Assembly (NCBI GenBank): GCA_000827265.1
Contig: KN834781.1
Span: 124,001-188,000, forward strand
DNA from: Collybiopsis luxurians FD-317 M1
Lineage: Eukaryota; Basidiomycota; Agaricomycetes; Agaricales; Omphalotaceae
Direction: 5' to 3'
Length of the DNA stretch: 64,000 nt
This document shows, one piece after another, positions 22,949 through 33,443 of the stretch (within the stretch, counting starts at the first letter, position 1; every line of letters starts with the position of its first letter). Position numbers and translations under genes: made by a program. A model generated the notes under the pieces. The model saw only the letters and a program-made list of their open reading frames with translations. It did no database searches and was not told where the DNA came from.

Positions 22949-23494
22949 ATGATGAGTGCGCGCCGGCGTGGCGGAGAAGATCGAGGTGGCTTATATGAAT
23001 CTAGGCCGGTAAATCATCAACTTCCGATATCCTGGATTTTCGGTGTTCTCACTGGCACTATCCTCTAGGGAATCCTCTCTGGCTCGGATGATATCGCCAT
23101 CTCTGGAGGAAACTGGAGTAGTGTGGGCAGAGATCAAACCATCGCTCACAGCACCGATACAGACCATCACAACACCCTAAATGGAGTTCGTGATGTCCAC
23201 GGAGGAGTCGTTCAAAACAACTATGGCATCACCGTGAACATTCATCTCCATCTTCCTTCTGGAACCTCTTCCAAGACTTTGGTGGTTTCATTCTGTTCTG
23301 TGTGAGTTCTATTTAGATTTAAGAAATGAGTTTCGGAGGAAGGAGGGAAGGCGAAAGGCTTCAATCCCTTCCGAATCCCTCATTTTTTTAAACCTTCTCG
23401 TTTCATCCTCGAGAGCATTTTCCAGCTAACCAATCTTTTCTCTCCCAGCGGTTTATTTGGGCGTGGTGATACTAGAACTTTGAGTTGTACTTGA
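22949..23494 (+). CDS. Small gene family, copy D (112 aa, three exons), function unknown
   Basis: CDS join(22949..23008, 23069..23301, 23449..23494). Exon 2 is 233 nt, between copies A and B, again differing by a multiple of three. The sequence follows copy B closely in exon 1 and exon 3 (GLFGRGDTRTLSCT) and copy A in the GRDQTI stretch. The VHGGVVQNNYGITVNIHLH segment is intact. This copy lies next to the complete GH79 gene, so it may mark the ancestral arrangement. No function can be assigned from sequence alone. Confidence 0.65.
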
Positions 23495-24349
23495 CAGGTC
23501 TTCTCGGGGCGGCGATACTCTAGCTCCCACCGTGATTGCTCAAATATCCGTCATTCGTTTCTTTCCGAAGCGACATTTTACTTTGTTTCTCTTTCTCTTT
23601 CAGGAATGCTCACCAAGATATATAGTAACTCATGTAATACATAACATACATGCTGGTCCAAGACACGCCGCCTCTGTACCACATGTCGCTTGTTGGATTG
23701 TATCAACGGACATAGCTTGTACCATTATTTTACTTACTATAATTGAATACTTTTCATTGAAAGAACGAGGGCGTTTCTGAATCTTTTGTCCTCCTCAAGG
23801 TTGTGCCAGTCGTCTCCCGAGAAAGGACGTTTGAATGGTGGTTGCTAGACGTTTTCCGAACTGGATGGGAAGGTGCAGTTTTCACCGCCCTTGTTCATTT
23901 AGGGAAAATATGCACTGGTTAGTACCCACATATAGTCATCATTTTCGAAGCAAGAGAAAAGGGAACATTTTCTACACTTCCCGGCGCTGACAAGTGGGAA
24001 AAGCCACTGTTTTAACACTTGACAATTTTGCTGATTATCAAATCTGTCCTCATTCAACCCCGATAAATCGATAAATCTATCTAACAATGTTAATTTTGTG
24101 TGCCGAAAAAGCTTAATTCCAAAAATTCTTGAACTTGGTCACCTTGGAGCTTGAGATGTCTATTTAGTACGCCCCAAGTTTGAGCAGAGCACATCAAGGA
24201 TTGTACAAGTTTTTCTGATACCAATGTTTCGGTATCAACTGTGGTACATTGATAGTAGTAAGCAAGCATTAGATCTAAGTTACGGGGTATATATGTCGTC
24301 CATATCCACATTCAAAGCGTTCAAAGGTCCGTCCATCTTCTCCCAGACT
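23495..24349. other. Spacer between small-gene copy D and the 3' end of GH79
   Basis: No gene or RNA was recognised. The first 200 bp is homologous to the 3' flank of copies A-C; the remaining AT-rich sequence (23760-24300) has no counterpart in the other units. Confidence 0.4.
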
Positions 24350-26881
24350 CTACCAAAAGCACCACCCCAGCACAGTCATCAAAATCATCCAAGGCAGCGT
24401 CCCCGCCAATCTCATCGTCACTCTCATACCCCCATTCGCACTCCCCTTACTCGTACTCCCCAGCTGCCCCCCTCTGTCCCCGTTCGAAGTAGCCAACACC
24501 TGCGGATCAACCGTAGCCGTATTCTGCAACTTCGTATACGCCGTCGTAGGGAACGTCATCGTCGTCTGGTCCCCATCTCCAGACTCGGATAGGGCGTCGT
24601 CGGTGAGGAAGACGAGAGCGAAGCCAGGGGCGGGGACTTTGATGGAGCAGGTGTTGGCGGAGGTGTCGCAGGTGATGGTTTGGATGGATTCTGTGCCTGT
24701 CGGACGGCCGTCGGAGGCGAAGTGGTCGCCGAACGTCTAGATGTTGGGTAAGGACCACATATCACGGTACTTGAGGAAAAATTCATCCTACCTGGCCAGC
24801 CCATGTGATATTGCTTTTCTCTGAGACCGAAGGAGCAAGCAGATATCTATGTACGCACATTATGAGTACATCGAATACCAAGCTTTGAAGCGCACTCACT
24901 TGACCTTGACTTGACCAGGTGTAGCGTTCGACGTTCCAGTCTGGCCTCCTCCAATAGCTATCGACGCCGTATAGTCCGACGCACCCGAAGGGTCAGTAAT
25001 GTAATTAAACAGTGCTACTCGGACAGGATTGCCCTTTTCGTATACAGCATACGCCGGGGTATAAATGTTGTTATTGTTGGCACTCAGATCAAGAATCTGC
25101 GATTGGTTTGAAGTACCAAGGGCTTCGGCGACGATTAAAGTCGAGTAGTATACGGGTCCGATGGTCCACTGATGGAACGTCGATTGGTTAGTTGGAGGAG
25201 CTGCATGAAAACAGAGCGTGTCAACTATGGAAAAAGCTAGTAAGAAGAAAGGAGGAACGAACGTGTAAAAGGCTAGAATAGGAAGAAATGTGAGAATAAG
25301 GACGAGCAGGAGGGAAGAAATATCAACGGACGTTGTAAAAAACATTCTGTCCACCGACATGCAAAAGTGCCCCACTGAAATTGCCGTACGCCATTTGCAT
25401 TGAATAGTCCAATGCCCATAGCGCCGCTCCAAACGAGTCACTCAAACCAGCAAACCCACCACATGAAGCGGTATTGGTTTCCATCATCAAAAATTTCTTT
25501 CCTTTGGATTGCGCAAAAGCAGTGGAGTTGAGGTAAGGTTGGACTATTGATTGGCCAGAAGTATGGTTAAGATAGTTGGGGAATTCGGTTTGTGGATCGC
25601 GGAGGGTACCGCTGCCGAATTGGGCAGCGCAGTTGTCGGTTGGGTAGCTGAAAGGATATGAACGTTTGCCCGGTGCAAGCCGCAGAGAGGGAAAAGAAAA
25701 CACATACTGTTCGACTGATAGATAAGCTAGACTGGAGTCCAGAGCATCGACGAAGCCCGTATCCCACACCATTTCCGGGGTCCAATCACCTGTTGCGAGA
25801 TTTGGCGCGATGAGGCAGTTGGGATTCTGAATGTTGCTGTCGCTCTTCATGGCAGAAACAAGACTCTGAACTTCGCCCAAGTAGTCATTAGGACCGTAAG
25901 TCTACCCCGCATCGTGAATATCAGGCTCGGAGAATCATTAAAAGATGCATACCTTGTTTCGATGGAGATGGTCAGCGTACAGGTCGGGTTCGTTGGCAGC
26001 TTGCATTCCCAAAAGATAGTCGCCAAGGATAGCTTCGCCGCGCTCGACGATTCCGAGTCGCCAGTTGGTGTCATTAAACGGTATACCTGCGGAGAGTTAT
26101 ATATTAGTATGACACGTTTGGAATAAGTCGCTCAACGACTCACCAAGGTACCACCTCACATTCACGAATTCTGATATCTTTCGCATCATGACCAGGAGAT
26201 CTTCGGTGAATTGTAACGGTGGGGTATTTGTCTGAGAGGCACATAAGTCATTTGTAGGTTACACCTAAAAGATGCTTACAGGGTTTGAAGCACCGTTGAT
26301 GTCCTTCTGAAGTATTTTACCATCTGGAAGACTATCGACAAGGACCGCGAAATCTTGCGTATTTCCGCCAACTCGGATATTGACTGCTCCACCTCTTTGA
26401 GCGAGATTTGCCATTAGGTTGAGAAAAGGGACTTGAATGAAGGTTCTTTGACGAAATATCAACAAGGAGCCCTATTCTGGTAGTAACGACTCACGAGTTC
26501 TTCCCAACTAGAGAAGAGGATGAGTGGCAATAAAGGCAAAAATTGGGCTCGATACTCACGAACTTGATTCGCAACAGACATTTCAATCGAGAATCCCAAG
26601 AAAGACCCTTGCTGGGTTATCGACAGACCACTGGTTCCTCCATTTTGCAACTGAATCGTAAACTGCGTAGCAGGAGCTTGATCTCCCGTAGGTATTTGTG
26701 GAGCATTAAGTACGGTAGGGTTATAGGCTGCTGAACCAGTGTAATTTGCAGCAGCAGCGGTGTTGGTTGCAGTCTGACCGTCAAGAACTTGTTGGCCTGT
26801 AATGCCGTAGACTGTGATGTTGGCGTAGACAGGACGTAGTAGGACGGCCACGAGAATAAAAGAGCGTATAAGTGACTCCAT
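24350..26881 (-). CDS. Secreted GH79-family glycosidase (beta-glucuronidase type), GPI-anchor candidate
   Basis: Starts at ATG 26881 with a signal peptide (SLIRSFILVAVLLRPVYA). Exon 1 ends GFSIEMSVANQ; a 13-bp microexon (26495-26507) adds the next residues (LGKN), then exons give STFIQVPFLNLMANLAQRGG, RVGGNTQDFAVLVDS, WRLGIVERGEAI, and AANEPDLYADH with the acid/base Glu of clan-A glycosidases. Later exons hold MMETNTASCGGF (nucleophile-type Glu) and a C-terminal beta domain (IYTPAYAVYEKG). The C-terminus has a Ser/Gly/Asn-rich stretch followed by a hydrophobic end (LPWMILMTVLGWCFW), suggesting a GPI signal. Family GH79 enzymes cleave glucuronides or related sugar acids; the exact substrate is unknown. 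Exon boundaries are partly inferred. Confidence 0.85.
26495..26507 (-). other. Predicted 13-bp microexon of the GH79 gene
   Basis: TTGGGAAGAACTC on the minus strand is flanked by CTAG upstream and GTGAGT downstream and restores the frame between the exon ending SVANQV and the exon starting TFIQVPF. Confidence 0.65.
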
Positions 26882-27148
26882 GCTTATAGCTGGAGACCGT
26901 AGCCGATGACGAGCTCAGCGAGATGGATGTTGTAGAAAAAGCCTCAAAAAGGGAATTGAAAATGATGAAAGCTTGGCAGTCTCGCGGGCCGTTGAGCGGT
27001 CAGTACGCGGTCGACCGTTGAACACATCATGCTCAATACTGCCAGGATTATTTACTAATCGAACGCAACGTCAAACGCGGGTGGTGGTACGCTGTAGAGG
27101 TATTGATACACTCAGTCTTGACCAGGGTCCTTCCTAGCTGGATTTAAG
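26882..27148. promoter_or_regulatory. 5' region of the GH79 gene
   Basis: About 270 bp with no clear TATA box; it separates the GH79 start from the F-box pseudogene. Confidence 0.4.
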
Positions 27149-28567
27149 TTGTACTTAAGCGCGGACCAGGTCCTGGCGCTTACTTTGCCTTCTCTCGAGC
27201 CAGTATTTCCCCAAGAGCTCATAGATCGTATTTTAGATGAGCTGCGGAACGATCCAGAAGCTCTGAAAGCCTGTTCTTTGGTCTGTTCAAACTGGCTTCC
27301 TCGATCAAGAAGTCACAAATTTCGTTCCATACGAGTGGAAGATCCACGGACCGCCGACCCCACGTCACGTCGCTCGGGTTTTTGCCCGCGTCCTGCTTTG
27401 GTTCGGGATAAGTTCGAACGGTTGTGTAAATGCTTGGACACCTGTCCGTCCATTGCGTTACTCGTCGAGGAGCTTACTTTGGACTGCGCTGATTGATCTA
27501 GTGGCAGTGAGCTGTCGATCCTGTTCTTGAGGAACTTGTATAGGTTCCCAATGATCCACTCACTCTCCATGTCCTGGCTTCAGCTTCAACGGGGCGACAC
27601 CAACAATCAGGCTCTACCCATCTTCTTCCGCCAATGTCTTTCTCCTCTTATACATTTGAAAACACTTCATTTGGGCACGCTCTTTTTCCCTTTTACATTC
27701 TTTGTTCATGCCCTATACCGTATACGAAGCCCTCTCCTTACCAAGACTTGAAACTCTAGAGATATATAACACGTTAGTGGAAGGTACAGGTGCTTTTCCA
27801 TCCTCCTTTGCAGAGTCAGCGTCACAGCTTGAAGAAGCTTCCCCTTTCCTCCGAGTGTTATCTATTATCCACAATCATAATTTATGGGTCTCCGTAGAAT
27901 CTGTGATAGCCCGATTCAAATCCCAGTTAAGGAATCTGCAGACTTTGTCTTACCGGCCATCCGCTGGGGATCTCAACAGCTTGCGGGAAATCCTGCAAGT
28001 GTGTAGGTTCTCGCTTCAAAGTCTCACACTGAAGCTCTTCCATACACGTTTGTCATATCACTTTTGATTTGCACCACATTTATCTAACTTTTTCAAATCT
28101 TAACAGCTGAAACTCCCTTCCTTGACAGCTCTGTCTCTTTCCCCTGCCTTACACATCTCACTCTGGATCTATCGGTACTTCACTACAAGCGCGAGCTGGT
28201 CAATCTCTTGGGGAAATTGCATATACCGGTCATAGAATCTATATGGCTCTATATCTCAACTGCTTATTCATACCCTTTGCATTGGAATCCCCAGAGTTGG
28301 ATTGAAGTCGACCGATGTTTCTCAGCTCTGCCCGGAAACGAGCCGACCCTGAAGGGTGTGACCATTGTCCTTGGAAGTGACGAAGCTGGACATCTTGATC
28401 GAGAGCAAAAGCTAGCCATGATATCAGATAAAATCTGGATTTGTTTTCCCTTTTCGATGGAAAGCGGGATTTTACATGTTTGGGATCGTGAACTGGATGA
28501 TGAACAGTGGCCTCTCGCTGGCGCTCAGGCGTACCAGAGATGTATTGTCAGTTTCCCTGATATGTAA
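27149..28567 (+). pseudogene. F-box/LRR-like protein, pseudogene
   Basis: The reading begins without any ATG (first codon TTG) and contains an F-box: VFPQELIDRILDELRNDPE then ALKACSLVCSNW. An in-frame TGA at 27494-27496 interrupts it, after which the same frame continues (SSGSELSILFLRNLYRFPMI). A frameshift of one base around 27690-27710 is needed to reach SLPRLETLEIYNT. A plausible intron (acceptor TTAACAG near 28107) leads to the C-terminal part FLDSSVSFPCLTHLTLDLS up to a stop at 28567. Agaric F-box proteins of this type recruit substrates to SCF ubiquitin ligases and are greatly expanded. Missing start, one stop and one frameshift argue that this copy is dead. Confidence 0.8.
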
Positions 28568-29464
28568 ATTAGTAGGTAACAGGCTGAAAGTTTCTTCCAA
28601 GCTGATGATTATTTTTCCTCGAAGTCTTATCAGCTGCTCAGCTCGGTCTGCCAGCTATACTGATTCTCAATTTTAGGTGGCCCTCAGACTTCAGAAGCTT
28701 GTCGGCATGGGTGGTACTGCTCGTATTCCATTTATCTTGCCAAGAAATTGAAATCCCGTTTTTGTTTTAGGCAAAAACCCCATAGATGATGGCTGAGCCA
28801 TCTGTATTTATTGAGGACTGTGAGACGCGGCTCACAGCATATGATCAGCGTGGGTGATGCTGCTCCTCGGCTCCAGCCTCCTTTATCTCTTGTTCTGCTA
28901 ATTTCTGAGGCAACAACTTCTGGTCTCGTGCTAAATTTTCTCTGTGGCAATGCCAATCCGAGTGTATAGATCCCTCATTGGGCAAGCATCCTTCCCTGTG
29001 GAGCAAGAAACGCGTAGTGGGTTAGAGTGCCCTCCTACAATTTGGGTATCCATGATCGCTGGATGTCCTACACATTGGGTATTGCAGTGCTGGGGCTCGA
29101 AGGCCCTGCGGTCTTATCCCAATGACCTAGCTATCATCTAGGTGCTGACCGAATCGAGTGAGTACAGAGAGAAATCCAGGATACAGAAAATGCTTATGGC
29201 AGGAGGTTAGGTACGCGAACATTTTAAAAAGAAACAATATCAAGTCCTAGTTTTCTCTCGTTAGCACCACTTACTACTCATCAACCCCTGCATTCTCCTC
29301 ATCTACTGCGAAAAGCTATCATCTGGATTCTCAACGATAATCTTCATGTTCTCTGCCACAACCAAAACCTCAAAATGACGGAGCTCGACCTGGTTCTTTA
29401 GATGCGTAAGCTGGCCATGGACCTCGACTTCGATCCGTGTCAGAAATTACTTACATAATATGGT
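28568..29464. other. Intergenic with dispersed-repeat fragment and possible tRNA-derived piece
   Basis: The segment 28790-28890 (TATTTATTGAGGACTGTGAG, then CGGCTCACAGCATAT) recurs at 33285-33370 on the other side of the next gene. At 29010-29110 there is a box-A-like TAGTGGGTTAGAGTGCC and a box-B-like GGGCTCGAAGGCC, which could be a decayed tRNA-derived element. No gene is seen. Confidence 0.4.
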
Positions 29465-31930
29465 ATGAGCGCCCCTAAAACCTTCTCTCCCTTCGTTCTT
29501 AGTCCTCTCATCATGCCCGTAACACTTACTGTCGCTGTTTACCAAGTGTCACCATATACCTACAACTGTGTCACAGCGGAGTTCGACACGGCGGATAGAG
29601 ACAGCTTTGCGAGAAGTTTGCGCGAAAGAAATCGTGATTCTAGACTTGCAAGTCTCGACGAGGCTGGTGTTTATGTCTTTTTGGTGTGTACTCATACCTT
29701 TTTACAAGAGATTCTGTCACTGATAATGATGATGCTCAGACGTCCCCGTCCATCTGTATAGATGAAAAAGGAGCTGAAGACAAAATCAACAGGTGGATGG
29801 AGTTTTTCGTCTCAAATCATACGAAAGGCGAGGTCAAAGGGGTAATTGAAATAAAGGGGAATAAGGAAGGATCGTTTGTCGCGTGGCCGCTGAACAGATC
29901 TTTGGAACAAGTCTCCGCTTCAGCTTCTTGGGAAGGATTTCGCGAGGGCCCTGAAATCAACTGTTTTGTACTCCCGATTAGCTCCCTTCTTCAGAAGTCC
30001 TTTGCGTCAGGCGAGCCTACCCAGATACCTGCCAGTGGTTCTGGAGTTGCCGTTGTGCGGGATAGTAAGCCCTTCTATAAATCCCGTTCTAGCTTCTGTT
30101 GAAAACCTACTTTTTAAATTAGACGGAAAACGCCAACGCATTATCGAAAAAGTAGTTCATCTGCGAAACAAAATCATTAATTCCACTTCTCTACCTGACC
30201 TCGAGAATCCTCAGTCTGCTACGATAATACCATACCCTTCTCTTCAACCAGACTCACTCGAAGGGGTCAAAAAAGACGTCGAGGACGGCCTTCCCTTGCT
30301 CGCCTTTAGAGGGAGGTCTGTTCTTGCTTCTGAGGTAATCCCGACCCTCAAGAAACTTCACAGCGTGTACGGTCACTGCGTATTCTCCATGTCGGGGACC
30401 TACGGTACCGGAGTCAATTACCTTGCGACTGGCGCAGCCGTGGCTCTACTCGCTCAGCAATATCCTGTTATTTTCATTCCGTATATCTCTGGCAAAATTC
30501 CACTTCTCATAATCCGAGATGCTATTCTACTGGCTCTTTCCAATGTCGAAAATGGGCTCGAACGATGGGCTCAGGAAGTATTTGATTATTGCGAATCTGG
30601 AATGATGGGCTTTATCAGATTTTGTAATAAAATGGCTAACAATCAACACCAGCGTTTCATGTTTATCGTTCTCAATGTAGACAGAGTCTCCCAGGTCGAA
30701 TATGATGACCTTCGTCAGCTGGTTGCAGGACATCTTTACTGTTTCACGGTCGATCCGAACAGTGAGCGCTGTCGCAATTATAATTCAGATACTGCAAAGT
30801 CCTTGTCTCTGAGAGGCGGACTTCAAGATGTGAATATTTTTCCTCTAACCTTTACAATTTATTACTTACCTTGATTTTAGAATGAGGTGGATGGGTGGTG
30901 GGCTCAGTATCAGGCTGAAGCGAGCCCAGTTGTAATCGACGATGATGCAAAAGACATCATTCTCACATCCACCGGCGCCGTGCCCTCGCTTCTGGAAGAA
31001 CTCTTCTCGAGAGTTAAGCAGACAGGACGTTTTGACATTGATTATCTCCAGCCCTCTGCAGATATATGCGATCTATTAACCCAACAAATAGAGGCTTTGA
31101 GGATGAAGTATCCGCATCAGATCGAGTACGTCTTTAGTTGAAGTAACCGGTAAACTTCACGCTGATACGCGTTCAGAACCATCCAGAAAATCATCGCCGC
31201 CGCCCTCAGTAATGCTCCGTATTTCGTCCTTGGCAAGTCTTACACAGACAAACGGTTTATATACGAAAACGACAAAGGTTGCTGGACATGTCCAGGTCTC
31301 ACAATTCTCAAGGCTGTGCGGACGTGCAGCCTAACTTTACACAATTTCAGTCGGTACTTTGAGATCAACGTCTCGCTCAGAACCATCCCTCGAATCGCGA
31401 AAAATAGGGTAATGCTCGGTTTTGTAGTCGAGTACGCCATCTCAAACGCCCTTGCGCAGACGGGCTTAAATATTGGAATTGGGAACAAACGCCTTCAGAT
31501 TCCAAGTAATCTCTCGATGTCCCCTGTTTTGCAGACTAGTGCGCTTGGATTTATCCAAACATCCCAGATGTTCGTACCAGCAAAATCCAATCATCGATAC
31601 GTCGACTTCGTAATAGTCTCATTCGAGAAATCGAAAAAACAAATCCAAATTCTCCCCGTTCGAATCACAATCATTAAAAACAAAAACCAGCATTCTGACT
31701 CATGTTCACAATTTTTCCAAAACGACTGGAGAGCCTGGAGAGATGCGGTTAAGAAACCGAGTAATTTCAAGATCAAATGGGTCTTTCTATGGGTTCTTCA
31801 TATCGAAAAGTCACAAAGAGGCTGTACTTTTCATGCGCAAGACCGCTCTCACCCAGCTTATGAAGAGTGGATGGTAGATTTTGACTCCATTAATACTGAT
31901 ATTGGGCTGGCTTTGAGCAAAGTAGATTAA
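29465..31930 (+). CDS. CRN/RHS-type effector-like protein (degenerate P-loop NTPase plus REase-like domain), 749 aa
   Basis: CDS join(29465..29683, 29740..30064, 30123..30829, 30881..31125, 31177..31930); all introns are GT-AG, 50-58 bp, and the total length divides by three. The first 180 residues are a header region. An NTPase-like domain follows: SMSGTYGTGVNYLATGAAV in the Walker A place, VIFIPYISGKIPLLIIRDAI, and FMFIVLNVDRV in the Walker B place, the layout of Crinkler/RHS NTPases. The C-terminal 250 residues (LGFVVEYAISNALA, HRYVDFVIVSFEKS, PVRITI, HSDSCSQFF) resemble the PD-(D/E)xK nuclease-like end of that class. The Walker A lysine is missing, and the nuclease core also looks degenerate. 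No signal peptide is seen. In this class, secreted or intracellular conflict roles are proposed; the role here is not known. F-box relics flank it. Confidence 0.6.
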
Positions 31931-32445
31931 GTTAGATGTACGCAGATCTTCGGAGTGTAATGAATGTAGCAATATATGGTGTCAGAGTACAAAAATCGAA
32001 GCTTTGGACTGCCTTTATCTCTGCTACTACTGTACTGTAATTTCCAGAAATTTGGAATATATCCAGTATGCTACGACATACATAGACATCACAAACAAGA
32101 CACAGTCCCAATTTACTCTCATTAAGCCGCCTCACTATTCATTAACCCCTCCTCCACTGGGCGAACCTTTCATCTTGACTCACCACTATCCTCTCATCCA
32201 TAATTAAGAATTCCATTCTTCTTCGGCGTAGCGACACACCCCCCCTCCCCGTACACTCATTCCACGTCATCACCGAAGCCCCCTGCTGGGAATATACTCA
32301 AACATCGTCGGCCGAAGCTTGGACGGAAGATACTCATCCGCCGGACGACGATACCTCTGTCTGACCACACTCAAAACTCTTCTCCTTCCTTTCCAGGATC
32401 TAGCTCGGCAGGGGTGTGCGGGTAATCGCTTAAGGGTTGCCTAGC
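31931..32445. other. Intergenic 3' flank
   Basis: AT-rich at first, then a C-rich stretch near 32230-32260. No gene recognised. Confidence 0.4.
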
Positions 32446-32580
32446 ACAAAAGGCTGGCCATGATATCCAACAATATTTGGAGATGTTTTCCTGCGTCGAA
32501 GGAAAGGGAGACTTTTGATCCTTTGCCAGATCTTACTCCGGTTGGCCCAGCCCGGAGCTCAGGCGTACCAGAAATGTAAG
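32446..32580 (+). pseudogene. Fragment of an F-box-gene 3' end
   Basis: AAGGCTGGCCATGATATCCAA through GCTCAGGCGTACCAGAAATG matches, with many changes, the end of the F-box pseudogene (AAGCTAGCCATGATATCAGA .. GCTCAGGCGTACCAGAGATG, about 28408-28543). Only this short end survives. Confidence 0.55.
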
Positions 32581-33443
32581 TGACAGCTTGAAAAATGTTT
32601 CTTTGCGGCTATTGCTTCCTATCGATGCTCCAGAGTTGCAACCGAAAATGTCGGTAAAGAGAAACTTTTCAAGTTCTCATCGTTTGCCCCTCAAACTTTC
32701 AGAGTATTTGATATATATTCTAAGCTTCGCCACTGTGTGACCTGTGACCGGATCGACGAAATCCTGGTTTCGACATTCATTGTCGAATTGAATGAAATGG
32801 TACAGTATGTCCGAGTTTGAAGATTATAGAAGAGTTCAATGTAAAGCCAATGCGAAGCCGAGGGGTTAGAAAATGGTAGGAGTCGCAACCCAATCCGGAG
32901 GATTCCGACGCGGGTACCCACCTGCCCATGCTAAGCTTACCGGAGCAGTAAAATTGACTATGAATAGGTTAATATGATCCATGCTGTGAGTCCCAGGGCA
33001 ATTTTGTCCTTTGTGTTGCTCATAAGTAGAGCTGAGGGTCAGTTTTCGTCACTAATAAAAATCCTGAATATTTTTGTGTCCGTATAATGCTCTGAAAATA
33101 GGTGTCTATGCTGAGTTGTATCAGAAGTATTAGCCGAAAATTTTAGAAGAGAAACTGGAATGAATTGAGCCAAAATGAAACAGTTTATTGGCCCCGATTA
33201 CAACTCTGGGTACGATTGCAACTCTAGAGCATCGATAGTACTGCGGTGGATGTATACAATTAAGAACTATATAGCTGGGCCTTTGTATTTATTGAGCACT
33301 GCGAGACATGGAAAGAGCGGCTCACAGCATATAATCGATGCTGCTCTTTGGCACTGGCTTCGTTTATCTTTTGAAGTTCGACTCCTTTGTGGAACACTTG
33401 AATTCATAATTTATTTACAACCACATAGCGTAGATTGGACAAA
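32581..33443. repeat. Intergenic with dispersed repeat fragments
   Basis: Segment 32645-32705 (AAAATGTCGGTAAAGAGAAA .. CCCCTCAAACTTT) is similar to 36385-36442. Segment 33285-33370 (TATTTATTGAGCACTGCGAG, CGGCTCACAGCATAT) is similar to 28800-28890. No coding sequence is seen. Confidence 0.5.

Larger units (their letters stand above)
14370..26000. repeat. Segmental amplification, three large units with a fourth partial one
   Basis: The same order recurs: CBM21-gene 3' flank, small three-exon gene (+), then 3' part of a GH79 gene (-). Unit 1 spans about 14.37-17.90 kb; unit 2 about 17.90-22.45 kb, with an extra small-gene copy at 19.7-20.3 kb; unit 3 about 22.45-26 kb and ends in the complete GH79 gene. 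Units differ by point changes and small indels, so the amplification is not recent. The junctions at about 17901 and 22451 are alike. Confidence 0.85.
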
